Assembly (NCBI RefSeq): GCF_021864465.1
Contig: NZ_JAKKUV010000001.1
Span: 499,468 to 563,467, forward strand
DNA length: 64,000 nucleotides
Origin: Hyphobacterium sp. SN044
GTDB lineage: Bacteria > Pseudomonadota > Alphaproteobacteria > Caulobacterales > Maricaulaceae
Reading direction: 5' to 3'
Below the pieces are notes generated by a model, which saw nothing but the letters and a program-made list of their open reading frames with translations, did no database searches and had not been told where the DNA came from. The position numbers and the translations under genes are program-made. Shown one piece after another: positions 46,790 through 56,516 of the stretch. Position 1 is the stretch's first letter; every line of letters begins with the position of its first letter.

Positions 46790-46804
46790 CCGCAAACACT
46801 CCAT

Positions 46805-46820
46805 GTGAGTGATCATTCAC
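46805..46820. promoter_or_regulatory. Operator 1 for the TetR regulator
   Basis: GTGAGTG-AT-CATTCAC: 7-base arms, 2-base centre, one mismatch between the arms. It begins 16 bases upstream of the tetR start, ideal for autorepression. A second site of identical geometry lies at 46854-46869. Confidence 0.7.
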
Positions 46821-46837
46821 AGGAGGAATATCCGATC

Positions 46838-46846
46838 TGTGGATAA
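46838..46846. promoter_or_regulatory. Isolated DnaA-box match
   Basis: TGTGGATAA, exact reverse complement of TTATCCACA, between the two TetR operator sites. Single boxes occur by chance, so function is uncertain. Confidence 0.25.
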
Positions 46847-46853
46847 CCCGCAA

Positions 46854-46869
46854 GTGAATACTTACTTAC
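46854..46869. promoter_or_regulatory. Operator 2 for the TetR regulator
   Basis: GTGAATA-CT-TACTTAC: same 7-2-7 layout as operator 1, with half-sites fitting GT(G/A)A(A/G)T(A/G). The centres of the two sites are 49 bases apart, close to whole helical turns. It overlaps a possible tetR -35 (TTGTAA on the minus strand). Confidence 0.55.
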
Positions 46870-47013
46870 AAAATCTCGTGCGCATTTGACCGGCGTTTGC
46901 GGATGGCGCCGAAAGATGGGCGTTCTGACCGCCTCGATTCCTTGACAGGCAGGCCGCTTCGCGGGCATGTCGCGCCCTTCTGACCGATGCTTTCCCCCGA
47001 AGGGTTTTTCGCC

Positions 47014-48816
47014 ATGCACGCCTATCGCTCGCACACTTGCGGCCAGCTCCGCGCCTCCGATGTCGGCGCCACCGTCCGCCTGTCCGGCTGGATCCACCGC
47101 AAGCGCGACCATGGCGGCCTGCTTTTCGTCGACCTGCGCGACCATTACGGCCTGACCCAGTGCGTGCTGGAGCCGGAGAACGCGCACTTCGCCAAGCTGG
47201 AACGCCTGCGCGTGGAAAGCGTCGTCACCATCACCGGCAAGGTCGTGGCACGCTCGGAAGAGACGAAGAACGCCAACCTGCCGACCGGCGAGATCGAGCT
47301 GCGCGTCGAGGACATGTCGGTCCAGTCCGAGGCCGAGGAACTTCCGCTGCCGGTGTTCGGGGAGCCGGAATGGTCCGAGGAAGTGCGCCTGAAGCACCGC
47401 TATCTCGACCTGCGCCGCGAGAGCCTGCACAAGCGCATCGTCCTGCGCTCGAAAATCATCGAGTCTATCCGCCAGCGCATGATCCGCGGGGGCTTCACCG
47501 AATATCAGACGCCGATCCTGACGGCGTCATCGCCGGAAGGCGCGCGCGACTATCTCGTCCCGTCCCGCCTGCATCCGGGCAAATTCTACGCGCTGCCCCA
47601 GGCGCCGCAGCAGTTCAAGCAGCTGATCATGGTTTCCGGCTTCGACCGGTATTTCCAGATCGCGCCCTGCTTCCGCGACGAGGATGCCCGCGCCGACCGC
47701 GCGCCGGGCGAATTCTACCAGCTCGACATGGAGATGAGCTTCGTCACCCAGGACGACGTCTTCGCGGCGATCGAACCGGTCCTGCTCGGAACGTTCGAGG
47801 AATTCGCGAATGGCCACGCCGTGACCAAGGCCCCGGTCCCGCGCATCCCCTATGCCGAGGCGATGCAGAAATACGGCTCCGACAAGCCGGACCTGCGCAA
47901 CCCGATCGAGATGTGTGCCGTCACCGACACCTTCGCCGGGTCGGGCTTCAAGGTGTTTGCCGGCATGATCGAGAAGAACCCGGCCGTCGAGGTCTGGGCG
48001 ATTCCCGCGCCGGGCGGCGGCAGCCGCGCCTTTTGCGACCGCATGAACGCCTGGGCGCAGAAGGAAGGTCAGCCGGGTCTCGGCTACATCTTCTTCCGTG
48101 ACGGTGAGGGCGCCGGTCCGATCGCCAAGAATATCGGCGAGGAACGCACAGCCGCACTGCGCGACAAGCTGAACCTGAAGGATGGCGACGCCGTCTTCTT
48201 CGCCGCCGGTCAACCGAAGGACTTCGCCGCCTTCGCCGGCCGCGCCCGCAATGTCGTCGGCCGCGAGCTCGACCTCTACGAGAAGAACGTCTTCAAATTC
48301 TGCTGGATCGTCGATTTCCCGATGTATGAGTGGAACGAGGACGAGAAGAAGGTCGACTTCTCGCACAACCCGTTCTCGATGCCGCAGATGGACGCCGACG
48401 CCTTCATGGCGCTCGACAAGAACGACCATGAAGCCCTTCTGGGCATGAAGGCGTATCAGTACGACATCGTCGTCAACGGCGTCGAACTGTCGTCGGGCGC
48501 CGTGCGGAACCACCGCCCGGACGTGATGCTGAAAGCGTTCGAGTTTGCCGGTTACGGCCCGGAAGTGGTCGAGGAGAAGTTCGGCGGCATGCTGAACGCC
48601 TTCCGCTACGGCGCGCCGCCGCACGGTGGTATCGCGCCGGGTATCGACCGCATCGTCATGCTGCTGGCGGGCGAGGAAAACCTGCGCGAAGTCGTGATGT
48701 TCCCGAAGGACCAGCAGGCGCGCGACCTGATGATGCAGGCGCCGGCCGATGTCGATCAGCGCCAGTTGCGTGAACTGCACCTGCGCTGCGTGGTGACCGA
48801 GCCGAAGAAGGACTAG
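47014..48816 (+). CDS. aspS: Aspartyl-tRNA synthetase
   Basis: Charges tRNA-Asp. 600 residues from the ATG at 47014 ([12 protein letters not shown]); an upstream ATG at 46987 would add nine unrelated residues. The bacterial-type layout is visible: N-terminal OB fold ([19 protein letters not shown]), class II motif 2 ([10 protein letters not shown]), a GAD insertion domain in the middle, and motif 3 [14 protein letters not shown] cannot tell from motifs alone whether it also charges tRNA-Asn. TTGACA at 46942-46947 could be a -35 element, but no good -10 follows. The stop shares CTAG with the convergent gene. Confidence 0.97.
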   Translation: MHAYRSHTCGQLRASDVGATVRLSGWIHRKRDHGGLLFVDLRDHYGLTQCVLEPENAHFAKLERLRVESVVTITGKVVARSEETKNANLPTGEIELRVEDMSVQSEAEELPLPVFGEPEWSEEVRLKHRYLDLRRESLHKRIVLRSKIIESIRQRMIRGGFTEYQTPILTASSPEGARDYLVPSRLHPGKFYALPQAPQQFKQLIMVSGFDRYFQIAPCFRDEDARADRAPGEFYQLDMEMSFVTQDDVFAAIEPVLLGTFEEFANGHAVTKAPVPRIPYAEAMQKYGSDKPDLRNPIEMCAVTDTFAGSGFKVFAGMIEKNPAVEVWAIPAPGGGSRAFCDRMNAWAQKEGQPGLGYIFFRDGEGAGPIAKNIGEERTAALRDKLNLKDGDAVFFAAGQPKDFAAFAGRARNVVGRELDLYEKNVFKFCWIVDFPMYEWNEDEKKVDFSHNPFSMPQMDADAFMALDKNDHEALLGMKAYQYDIVVNGVELSSGAVRNHRPDVMLKAFEFAGYGPEVVEEKFGGMLNAFRYGAPPHGGIAPGIDRIVMLLAGEENLREVVMFPKDQQARDLMMQAPADVDQRQLRELHLRCVVTEPKKD

Positions 48817-50171
48817 TTCGGCTCGGGCTCCGGCTCGTCCTCGTTGAAGGGGGATGTGTCGGCGGGCTTCGGCGGCATGGGCGGGGCGATCGGTTCGCCC
48901 TCCAGTTCGGACCCGAATTCGACTTCGCCGTCCTCGTTGCGGAATTCCCACCGGAAGCCGTAGCGCTGCTCGCCGCTCGTCACGACATCGCCATCGGGCG
49001 ATACGACAAAGCTGTAGCTCGTCCCCGGAACCCGGACCTGCTGCGGGAAGCGATGGTCGCGCATCATGTGCTCCATCGCCTCAAGGCGTGCCCGGGCCGC
49101 GGCCAGTTCCGCTTCGCGGCGTTCCGCCTCGGCCGCATTCACCTCGGCCATGGCAGCAGTGCGCTCTTCTTCGCGGCGAAGCTCTTCCAGCGCCGCTTCG
49201 ATCGAACGGCGTACCTCGGTGAGGTCCCCGGACCGGCGCACTTCCAGCATGACCTCGTTCGGAATCTGGGCGCCGACATCGCGCAGGGCGGAGACGGCGG
49301 CTGCCTGGGCTTCCAGGATCCGGGCGGTATCGACCACCTGCACGGTCCGGCCATTGCTGGAAACCGTCACATATCCGCTCGCGCGCATTGCTGCGGGGGG
49401 GCAGGGGGGTACGGCCAGATCGCCGGGAAGGTCGGTTTCCTCATCGCCGCAGGCTTGCACCAGCTGGGCTTCGGTCAGGCCGCGCGCGCGGGTGAACTGT
49501 GCGCCGGCCAGCACGGCGCCATCGAGCCGCGCCCCTGTGAAGTCGGCGCGTTCCAGACGAGCGCCGGTGAAGTTTGCAGCGCGCAGATCCGCATTGATGA
49601 AAACGACCCGACTTCCCTCGGCTTCGGTAAAGTCCGCCCGCGGCAAGCGGGAATCCCGGAACATCGCCCGGTCCAGCGTCGCTTCGATGAATTCGGCATG
49701 GTGCAATTGCGCGCGCGCCAGAACGGCGTTCGACAGGTCGGCGCCCTGGAAGCTGACCATGACCAGCCGCGCCCCGGACAGATCGCTGCCTGTCAGGTCC
49801 GAGTCCGTGAAACGGATCCGGTCGCCCTGGATGTTGATCAGCTGCGTATTGCTGAGATCGCTGTCGATGAAGGCGACACCGGAAAGCCGGACGCCCGACA
49901 GATTGGCATCGTTGAAATTCGTGTCGGCGAACCGGCATTCCTGCAGGCCGGCATTGATCAGCGTCGAATGCGAGAAATCGGACTGGTCGAACTGCGCGCC
50001 GATCACCAGGGCGTCCGAAAGGTTCTGTCCGGCAAAATCACATTCCTGGCAGCTGCCCGAAATCGTCACCCGGCGGTGCGGGTGCTGGCCGCCATTTCCG
50101 GCGTCAGCCGCGGCGGCAAGGGCGGTAGCGGCACAGCCGCCGAGCAGGAGGGTGGAAAGCGATCGCATCAT
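48813..50171 (-). CDS. Exported pentapeptide-repeat protein (large)
   Basis: 452 residues with a signal peptide ([12 protein letters not shown]...ALAAAADA). Then come about 20 pentapeptide repeats of the A(D/N)LxX type (ADLSNA, ADFTGA, ANLSGV), which build a right-handed quadrilateral helix. A Cys-containing motif [13 protein letters not shown]...PGDLAVPPC closes the repeat domain (about 230-260). A long coiled-coil-like segment ([20 protein letters not shown]) and an acidic, Pro-rich tail follow. The function is not known; the export signal argues against the gyrase-protecting Qnr role. A second pentapeptide gene lies upstream. Confidence 0.82.
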   Translation of the reverse strand: MMRSLSTLLLGGCAATALAAAADAGNGGQHPHRRVTISGSCQECDFAGQNLSDALVIGAQFDQSDFSHSTLINAGLQECRFADTNFNDANLSGVRLSGVAFIDSDLSNTQLINIQGDRIRFTDSDLTGSDLSGARLVMVSFQGADLSNAVLARAQLHHAEFIEATLDRAMFRDSRLPRADFTEAEGSRVVFINADLRAANFTGARLERADFTGARLDGAVLAGAQFTRARGLTEAQLVQACGDEETDLPGDLAVPPCPPAAMRASGYVTVSSNGRTVQVVDTARILEAQAAAVSALRDVGAQIPNEVMLEVRRSGDLTEVRRSIEAALEELRREEERTAAMAEVNAAEAERREAELAAARARLEAMEHMMRDHRFPQQVRVPGTSYSFVVSPDGDVVTSGEQRYGFRWEFRNEDGEVEFGSELEGEPIAPPMPPKPADTSPFNEDEPEPEPN

Positions 50172-50242
50172 GTCATGTCTGCGATACGCCAAACATGCTG
50201 CAGGATCGACTTAAATTGCGGTAAGCGCACGGTTGGCTGGAA

Positions 50243-50731
50243 TTAACGGCAGCGCGGAACCCGCAAGCCCGCCGGCAATTCGGTCGTGGCATCACCGCAG
50301 GCGGTATTGAGTTGCGCCTGGGTCAGGCCCCGCGCCCGGCGCATTTCCGCACCGGAAAGGATCGCCCCCGTCAGGTCCGCGCCGGAGAAGTCCGCGCCGC
50401 CGAAATAGCCGCCGACCAGGTTGGCCTCACGCAAATTTGCATTACGGAAACTGACGCCGGTAAAACGCGCGCCGAACAAATTTGCGACCGACAGGTCGCA
50501 CGCCGAAAGGTTCGCACCGTTCATCGTTGCAAGGCTCAGATCCGCCTGGCGCAGGCGCGAGCCGGACAAATTCACATTCGGCAGGTCGCGGTAGGCGAGG
50601 TCGGCCTGGAACAGATTGCAGCCGGAACACGAGGCTCCGCCCTGGACGCGCGCAATCTGGGACGCGTCCTGCGCAAGCGCCGGTGCAGCAGAAAGGGCGA
50701 CAAGCGCGGCGGCGGCGATCAGACGTTTCAT
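50243..50731 (-). CDS. Exported pentapeptide-repeat protein (small)
   Basis: 162 residues from the ATG at 50731 with a clear signal peptide (MKRLIAAAALVALSAAPALA). About 12 pentapeptide repeats (ADLAYR, ANLFGA, ADLTGA) follow a CSGC pair. It ends with GLTQAQLNTACGD...PAGLRVPRC, the same closing motif as in the neighbouring larger gene, which indicates a tandem duplication. Periplasmic or cell-surface structural role is plausible but unproven. Confidence 0.83.
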   Translation of the reverse strand: MKRLIAAAALVALSAAPALAQDASQIARVQGGASCSGCNLFQADLAYRDLPNVNLSGSRLRQADLSLATMNGANLSACDLSVANLFGARFTGVSFRNANLREANLVGGYFGGADFSGADLTGAILSGAEMRRARGLTQAQLNTACGDATTELPAGLRVPRCR

Positions 50732-50862
50732 CCTGATACGGCTCCATTGTGACCGGCCCCCGGCCCTGCAAGTGCCGGGCCGCTTTCCTGCAAGCAATCC
50801 CGCCCCGCACGCCATTGCCCCGGTCCCGGTTTCGTGCGACTCGATGGCGGACAGGGGGGCGG

Positions 50863-52722
50863 ATGGGATCGTTTATCAACGAGCTTCGGCGCAGGGGCGT
50901 GATCCGCGCGATCGCGGGCTATCTCGTTGCGGCCTGGCTGATCCTGCAGGTGGTGGCGGCGGTCGAGAACGCCGCAGGACTGCCGGTCTGGTCCGACGGG
51001 CTGGCCCTGATCGTGCTGATCGTCGGCTTCCCGATTGTCGTTTTCATGGCTTGGTCGTTCGACCTGACGCCGGAGGGCCTCAAGCCGACAGTCGTCGAGG
51101 GCGCGGTCGCCGAACCGACCAAGGCGCTCGACTATGCGATGTTCGCCGCAATCGCTCTGTTCTGCGGCCTGATCGCGTGGCAGCTGGCGTCGCGTCCGGC
51201 CCTGTTCACCGGGCAGCGCCCGGGGGACACGGTCGCGTTGGTCACACCGGCCGCGGCCGGCCCGCCGGCCGAAGTGGCGGTCGCGCCGCCGCCGGAACTC
51301 TCCGTCGCCGTGCTTCCGTTTTCTGCCTTCTCGTCCAACGAGGACGATGGCTATTTCGCCGATGGCCTGACCGAGGAAATTCTCAACTCGCTTGCCTCTC
51401 TCCCCGACCTTCTGGTGACGTCGCGAACCTCGGCCTTCCAGTTCAAGGGGCCGGACGTGCCGCCCATCCCGGAAATCGCGCGCAGCCTGAATGTCGCGCA
51501 TGTCCTCGAGGGGTCGGTGCGCCGGTCCGGGGACCAGATCCGCGTGACGGCGCAGCTGATCCGCGCCTCCGATGACCGGCACCTCTGGTCGCAGACCTAT
51601 GACCGGTCGCTCGATGACGTGTTCGCAATCCAGGAAGAGATCGCCGAAGCCGTCGCTTCCGTGCTGGAAATCGTGCTCGACGAGGATGCGCGTCGCCGGA
51701 TGCGCAATTCCGGCACACGCAGTTTCGAGGCCTTCATCGCCTATCAGCGCGCACTCGAACTCTGGAACGAAGCCCATACCAGCGGGGATTTCACCCTCCT
51801 CGAAGAGGCTGACCCGCTGTTCGCCGCCGCGACCGAACAGGCTCCGGACTTCTTTCAGGCCTACCTCTTGCGCAGCGACCGGCATTCGCACCGGCTGGTC
51901 GAGATGTCGGAGAGCAATGAGCCGATCGATCAGGCGGCCTGGGACGCGCTTGAGGCCGAACGCGTCGCCTTGCTTGACGAAGCGATGCGCACGGCAGACC
52001 GGCTGGCACAGCGTTCCATCGTCGCGTCCAACCGTTTGCTGTTTCAGGACGACTGGTCGAACGCCTCGATCGTCATTCTCGACTCGTTGACGTCGGAAGA
52101 TTGTCTCAACGACAACTGGCTGCAGACTCTTGTCGTGCTCTATCCGAATCTGGATGCGCGCCTCGTCTATGCCAACCGTCTTTTGACGTGCGACCCGCTC
52201 AATCCCGAAGCGCAGCTGGCGCGAGCCGACACGCTGATCGCGCGCGGTGACTATGAAGCGGCGTTGGCCGATGCTGACCGCCTGTTCGAAATGGATCAGA
52301 TCCTGGAGAGCGAAACGATCCGGCTCGAAGCGTTGATGGGTTTGGAGCGCTATGAAGACGCCCGCGCCATGCTCGACGAGAGCTGGCATTGGGAAAACTA
52401 CCGGCTCGACGCGCGGCTGGGGAACGCCGAAGCGCTCGCTGCGCTCTATGACGAACTCGCCTCGGAGGACGACTGGTCGGCCCTTATCGTGAGCGCCATT
52501 GCCGGCCGCCGTGAAGAAGCGAATGCGATCGCAGCGCGCATGGATGCCCGCCCACTCGGCGCGGTCAGCCTGATGGACGCGATTATCGGCTGCGGCTGCG
52601 GCGCACCCTTCGATCTCGAAGCGACGCCGAATTTTGCAGCCCGACTCGAAGGCAGCAGCCTGTCATGGCCGCCCCCAGCCGATCTCGGCTTTCCACTAAT
52701 GGACGGGGCGGAGACCCCCTAA
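50863..52722 (+). CDS. Membrane-anchored TolB-like/TPR protein
   Basis: 619 residues from the ATG at 50863. A cytoplasmic N-terminus ([14 protein letters not shown]) leads to membrane segments at about 20-40, 46-66 and 88-106. Next comes the conserved domain LPF...[50 protein letters not shown] and HLWSQTYDR, found in many adenylate-cyclase-linked or TPR proteins and often labelled TolB/FlgO-like. TPR-like helices fill the rest, with a Cys-rich IIGCGCG near the end. There is no cyclase domain here. Function unknown; likely scaffold or sensor. It shares the stop CTAA with the convergent neighbour. Confidence 0.78.
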   Translation: MGSFINELRRRGVIRAIAGYLVAAWLILQVVAAVENAAGLPVWSDGLALIVLIVGFPIVVFMAWSFDLTPEGLKPTVVEGAVAEPTKALDYAMFAAIALFCGLIAWQLASRPALFTGQRPGDTVALVTPAAAGPPAEVAVAPPPELSVAVLPFSAFSSNEDDGYFADGLTEEILNSLASLPDLLVTSRTSAFQFKGPDVPPIPEIARSLNVAHVLEGSVRRSGDQIRVTAQLIRASDDRHLWSQTYDRSLDDVFAIQEEIAEAVASVLEIVLDEDARRRMRNSGTRSFEAFIAYQRALELWNEAHTSGDFTLLEEADPLFAAATEQAPDFFQAYLLRSDRHSHRLVEMSESNEPIDQAAWDALEAERVALLDEAMRTADRLAQRSIVASNRLLFQDDWSNASIVILDSLTSEDCLNDNWLQTLVVLYPNLDARLVYANRLLTCDPLNPEAQLARADTLIARGDYEAALADADRLFEMDQILESETIRLEALMGLERYEDARAMLDESWHWENYRLDARLGNAEALAALYDELASEDDWSALIVSAIAGRREEANAIAARMDARPLGAVSLMDAIIGCGCGAPFDLEATPNFAARLEGSSLSWPPPADLGFPLMDGAETP

Positions 52723-54830
52723 TTCCGCCAACCGCAGGCGTCGCAGATCTGACCGCCTTCGGTCGCTTCCAGCAGGGTGAAATGCCCGCATTCCGGGCAG
52801 GGGTCGCCGTCGTAATTGTCCGGCCCGCGCGCCTTGGAGGCTTCTTCAACCGGCTCTTCCTTCGGCTTGCGCCGGTCCGCGCCCAGCATCACGACATTGT
52901 CCGGCAGCTGGCCGCGCGAAAAGCCTTTCGAAATGAAGTGCGCCGCGGTCTCGGCCATGAATTTCTCCCGCGCCACGCCGCGCCCGATCCCGCCGGTATT
53001 GTCCGGCTCGGTCTCGGCGAGGTCCTCCCGGCCGAGATAGGAGACGGCGAGCTCCCGGAACAGATAGTCGAGGATCGAGGTCGCGTGCCGGATCGAGTCA
53101 TTGCCTTCGACCGGTCCCGCCGGTTCGAAGCGCGTGAACACGAAGGCGTCGACGAATTCCTCCAGCGGCACGCCGTATTGCAGGGCGATCGAGATCGCGA
53201 TGGCGAAATTGTTCATCAGAGATCGGAAGGCCGCGCCTTCCTTGTGCATGTCGATGAAGATTTCGCCGAGTTCGCCGTCCTCGAACTCCCCGGTATGGAG
53301 ATAGACTTTGTGGCCGCCGACCGTGGCTTTCTGGATATAGCCCTTGCGGCGGTCCGGCAGCTTGCGGCGATCCGCCGAGCGTTCGACGATCCGCTCGACC
53401 ATCTTCTCGGCGAGACGGACCTGCTCCGGCGTTTCCGCGACCGCTTCAAGCGTGTCCAGGAGAGCGGTAAAGCCCGACCCGTGCCGCTGGACGGTCAGCA
53501 GCGGCAGTTTCATCTGCGCCGCCGCGCGGATCAGGGTCGCGACGGTTTCAAGCTCGGTTTCCGCGGGCAGGGTGATGTCGGCCGCGACCGGGCCGTCGAG
53601 GCGCGCCGCGAGCGTCGCCGCCAGGATCAGCACGGCTTCCGGGCGCGGCGGCGCGAACGCATCCGCCGGCACGCCGCGCGGCGGTTCCGGCAGTTCGAAT
53701 CGCAGGCGCGACAGGCCCGCGGCGACACAGCGGCGCCACTGTAACGCGCCGTCGATTTCAGTGGTCAGCCCGTCGAGTGGCGCGATCCCGTCGCTTTCAC
53801 TGCCCAACAGGCGGGCGGATACGGGTTCGGGGGCGCAGGCGCCGACCGTGACACGGTCCCCGGCGGAGGCTTCCGCCGTCTCGCCGATTTCGCGCACCAG
53901 CGCCATCGCCTCGTCGCTGTCATAGGCATGGCCGAGCGCGGCGAACAGCGCCGCGAAGCCGGTCAGATTGATGTGTCCCGCCGCGCCCTTGCCGCCGCGG
54001 GCGCGGAGAGCCTCGCCGATCAGGGCGAGATGACCCGACAACCGCATGCGGTCGAACCCGTCCGGTCCGGCGAAGGCTTCGAGATCGATTGCGAAACCCG
54101 GTCCCTCGGCCGTGCGGACGTCACTGAAGGCGAGGGCAGGGGCGCTGTGCGACCAAAGGCTCCTCGCCGCCCCGCGCCAGAGGTCCGCACGTGCCAGATC
54201 GCCCTCGGTGAGGGTCAGCACCGGCCATGCAGGCTCGGGGGCGGGATCGGCGGCCTGTACCGGTTCCTCGATGCCCTCGCGCGCGAGGTCGATCGTACGT
54301 TCCAGGGCCTCGTCCGGCACGCCCGCGCGCCGCGCATCGCGCAGCGCCTTGGCCAGTTCGGTATTGCGGCGCGGATCGGTCTCGCCGTCCGGTCCGATGG
54401 CCACGCGGACGGCATCCAGCCGCTCGGTCAGGATGCGCGTGCCGACATCGCGGCGGCTGGCCTCCAGCGCCGTGTCCGCAATCCGCGCGAACAGGGCCGG
54501 GCCTTCGGCCGCGTCAACGGGAGCAGGCGCGGCTTCGACGGTCAGATGGCCCGCCCACAGGGCCGGGCTCGGCGCGATCTCGCGCCTTGCGATCGCCGAG
54601 GCGAGGCTTTCGGCGGTCTCACCATCAAGCTTCAGCGCGGAGCAAAGCGTGCTCAGCGCGGCGCGGATATCCGTCTGCCCCGCGGCGTCGAGAAAGGCGA
54701 GGCCCGCGGCCTCGTCCCAGCCCATGGGCAGAACGAGGTTGATGGGGTCGGCGTCCGGATCTGGGGCGACCGGTACCACTTCGGTTGCCAGGTCCGCGAA
54801 ATCGGAACCCGTCTTGCGCCGTCCGGCCAT
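52719..54830 (-). CDS. Ribonucleotide-reductase-like TSCPD-domain protein, probably non-catalytic
   Basis: 703 residues from the ATG at 54830 (open frame continues upstream but without similarity). The C-terminal third (about residues 450-640) closely matches the end of class II (B12-dependent) ribonucleotide reductases: [65 protein letters not shown] terminal zinc-ribbon CPECGH...CDACGW follows. The middle retains traces of the reductase barrel ([17 protein letters not shown]), but the NPCSE-type catalytic Cys motif and the usual barrel Cys are absent. The first 200 residues are unlike any domain I know. A regulatory or substrate-binding paralogue is possible; so is decay. Confidence 0.75.
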   Translation of the reverse strand: MAGRRKTGSDFADLATEVVPVAPDPDADPINLVLPMGWDEAAGLAFLDAAGQTDIRAALSTLCSALKLDGETAESLASAIARREIAPSPALWAGHLTVEAAPAPVDAAEGPALFARIADTALEASRRDVGTRILTERLDAVRVAIGPDGETDPRRNTELAKALRDARRAGVPDEALERTIDLAREGIEEPVQAADPAPEPAWPVLTLTEGDLARADLWRGAARSLWSHSAPALAFSDVRTAEGPGFAIDLEAFAGPDGFDRMRLSGHLALIGEALRARGGKGAAGHINLTGFAALFAALGHAYDSDEAMALVREIGETAEASAGDRVTVGACAPEPVSARLLGSESDGIAPLDGLTTEIDGALQWRRCVAAGLSRLRFELPEPPRGVPADAFAPPRPEAVLILAATLAARLDGPVAADITLPAETELETVATLIRAAAQMKLPLLTVQRHGSGFTALLDTLEAVAETPEQVRLAEKMVERIVERSADRRKLPDRRKGYIQKATVGGHKVYLHTGEFEDGELGEIFIDMHKEGAAFRSLMNNFAIAISIALQYGVPLEEFVDAFVFTRFEPAGPVEGNDSIRHATSILDYLFRELAVSYLGREDLAETEPDNTGGIGRGVAREKFMAETAAHFISKGFSRGQLPDNVVMLGADRRKPKEEPVEEASKARGPDNYDGDPCPECGHFTLLEATEGGQICDACGWRN

Positions 54831-55000
54831 GATTGCCCCTCTCGCCTCAGGTCGCGGCGCGCATGCGCCGAATCGCGAACAGGATAAGGCGCTTGCGCCC
54901 CTGCACCAAAAGCGGCGGCTCGCACTGGACCGGGCGGGTTCAAGGCGGCATATTCCGCCCGGATTCTGAACCCCGAAACCGACCGGAGCGGCCGCACCCG

Positions 55001-55402
55001 ATGGGACTTTTCGCCAAGATCTTCGCATGGTGGGATGACGCCACGCCCGGCACCTTCTTCACGCTCGCCAAGCGTGCGGAGAAGATCGGTGAGGACGAAT
55101 ACGGCAACCGCTACTACCGCGAACGCAAGCCCTCCGGGGCCAGCGGCCGCGAGCGCCGTTGGGTGGTCTACAAGGGCTATGCCGACGCGAGCCGCGTGCC
55201 GGCCGACTGGCATGGCTGGCTGCACCACACCTTTGACGAGCCGCCCACCGACGCGCCGTTGCCGCGCCAGAAGTGGGAGCTGGACCACAAGCCGAACCTC
55301 ACCGGCACGCTCCATGCCTACCGCCCGACCGGCAGCCTTGCCGTTCCCGGTCCGCGCCAGCGCGCCTCGGGCGACTACGAATCCTGGACGCCGGACGCGT
55401 GA
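55001..55402 (+). CDS. NADH:ubiquinone oxidoreductase NDUFA12-type subunit
   Basis: Alphaproteobacterial counterpart of the mitochondrial complex I accessory subunit NDUFA12 (B17.2), which strengthens the membrane-arm junction. The 133 residues have the family pattern [33 protein letters not shown] and [13 protein letters not shown] chose the ATG at 55001. It precedes the DUF2155 gene, as in other alphaproteobacteria, and is a strong marker of that class. Confidence 0.93.
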   Translation: MGLFAKIFAWWDDATPGTFFTLAKRAEKIGEDEYGNRYYRERKPSGASGRERRWVVYKGYADASRVPADWHGWLHHTFDEPPTDAPLPRQKWELDHKPNLTGTLHAYRPTGSLAVPGPRQRASGDYESWTPDA

Positions 55403-55449
55403 ATCGCTTTCGCCTTGGCGATGCCGCAAAGCCGGGACATGCTGGACCC

Positions 55450-55899
55450 ATGATCAGATCGCTTGTTACCGCGTTGATGTTCGTCGCTTCGGCTGGTTTG
55501 GCCGCTGCGCAGGAGTCCGGCCCGCAAACGGGCGAGCAGCCGGAAATGCGGTCCGATCGCCCCGCACGGCAGGAATTGACCAGCCGGCCCGGTTCCGTCC
55601 TGGTGCTGCGCGGTCTCGACAAGATCACCGCCCGCACCGAGGACTTCGAGATCCGCGTCGGCGAGACCCATGTTTTCGGTTCGCTGGAGATCACGGCGCG
55701 CTATTGCCGCCGCCGCCCGCCGGAAGAGACCCCGGAAATCTTCGCCTTCATGCAGATCGCCGACCGCCGCACCGACGGTTTCGGGTCGGAAGACGAGAGC
55801 GAGACCGTGTTTTCCGGCTGGATGTTCGGATCGAACCCGGCGCTCAACCCGCTCGAACACCCCGTCTATGACGTCTGGGTGATCGACTGCAGGGCCTGA
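55450..55899 (+). CDS. Exported DUF2155 protein
   Basis: 149 residues: signal peptide ([20 protein letters not shown]) then the DUF2155 core [42 protein letters not shown], and the closing [27 protein letters not shown]. Two Cys (ARYC and IDC) may form a disulfide. Function unknown; the family is restricted largely to alphaproteobacteria. Its 3' end overlaps the convergent aat gene by 34 bases. Confidence 0.88.
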   Translation: MIRSLVTALMFVASAGLAAAQESGPQTGEQPEMRSDRPARQELTSRPGSVLVLRGLDKITARTEDFEIRVGETHVFGSLEITARYCRRRPPEETPEIFAFMQIADRRTDGFGSEDESETVFSGWMFGSNPALNPLEHPVYDVWVIDCRA

Positions 55900-56516
55900 T
55901 CGCCGCTGATCACGTCCGGCAGGGCGTGAAAATCCGCATCGACTTCGATCGCTTCGGCGAGGCGCTCGCGATAGGCCTCGCGCGTGATCACCTCTGCGCC
56001 GAATTGTTCGAGATGCGCGGTCGTGAACTGCGTGTCGAGCAGGGTGTATCCACCGGCCTTCAGCCGCGCGACGAGATGGACCAGCGCGACCTTTGACGCA
56101 TCGGTCGCACGGGAAAACATGCTTTCCCCGAAAAAGGCGGAGCCAAGCGCGACGCCATAGAGCCCGCCCACCAGATAGCCGGCATCGCGGCATTCCACGC
56201 TGTGTGCGTACCCCGCTTCGTGCAGCATCAGATAAAGCGAGCGAATCCCCGGATTGATCCAGGTCTCCTCCCGGCCTGCGCCCGGGGCCGCGCAGCCGTC
56301 GATCACGCCTGCAAAGTCGCGATTGATAGAAACTTCGAACGGTTCGCGCCGGACCGTCTTCCTCAGGCTGCGGGGAATATGGAAGCCGTCGAGCGGCAGG
56401 ATGCCGCGCTCGTCCGGTTCGAGAAGATAGATGCGCGGATCGTCCCGGCCCTCGGCCATGGGAAAGACGCCCCGCGCATAGCAGTCGAGCAGGTCGGCCG
56501 GGCCGAAGCCCTTCAC
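55866..56516 (-). CDS. aat: Leucyl/phenylalanyl-tRNA-protein transferase
   Basis: Adds Leu or Phe to N-terminal Arg or Lys, marking proteins for ClpAP. 216 residues with [49 protein letters not shown] and [14 protein letters not shown], all family segments. The 3' end overlaps the DUF2155 gene by 34 bases in opposite orientation; the start overlaps the accC stop by 4 bases. The tail beyond the conserved core ([20 protein letters not shown]) is longer than in E. coli. Confidence 0.95.
   Translation of the reverse strand: MKGFGPADLLDCYARGVFPMAEGRDDPRIYLLEPDERGILPLDGFHIPRSLRKTVRREPFEVSINRDFAGVIDGCAAPGAGREETWINPGIRSLYLMLHEAGYAHSVECRDAGYLVGGLYGVALGSAFFGESMFSRATDASKVALVHLVARLKAGGYTLLDTQFTTAHLEQFGAEVITREAYRERLAEAIEVDADFHALPDVISGDQALQSITQTS

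Noticed and set aside
46985-47013. Terminator just before aspS (CCC-CGAA-GGG-TTTTT)
   Set aside because: The stem is only 3 bp, too weak for a terminator, and it lies directly before the aspS start.
50728-52389. 553-codon minus-strand frame opposite the TolB-like/TPR gene
   Set aside because: Low-complexity Arg/His/Asp translation with no start context; the plus-strand gene has clear domains.
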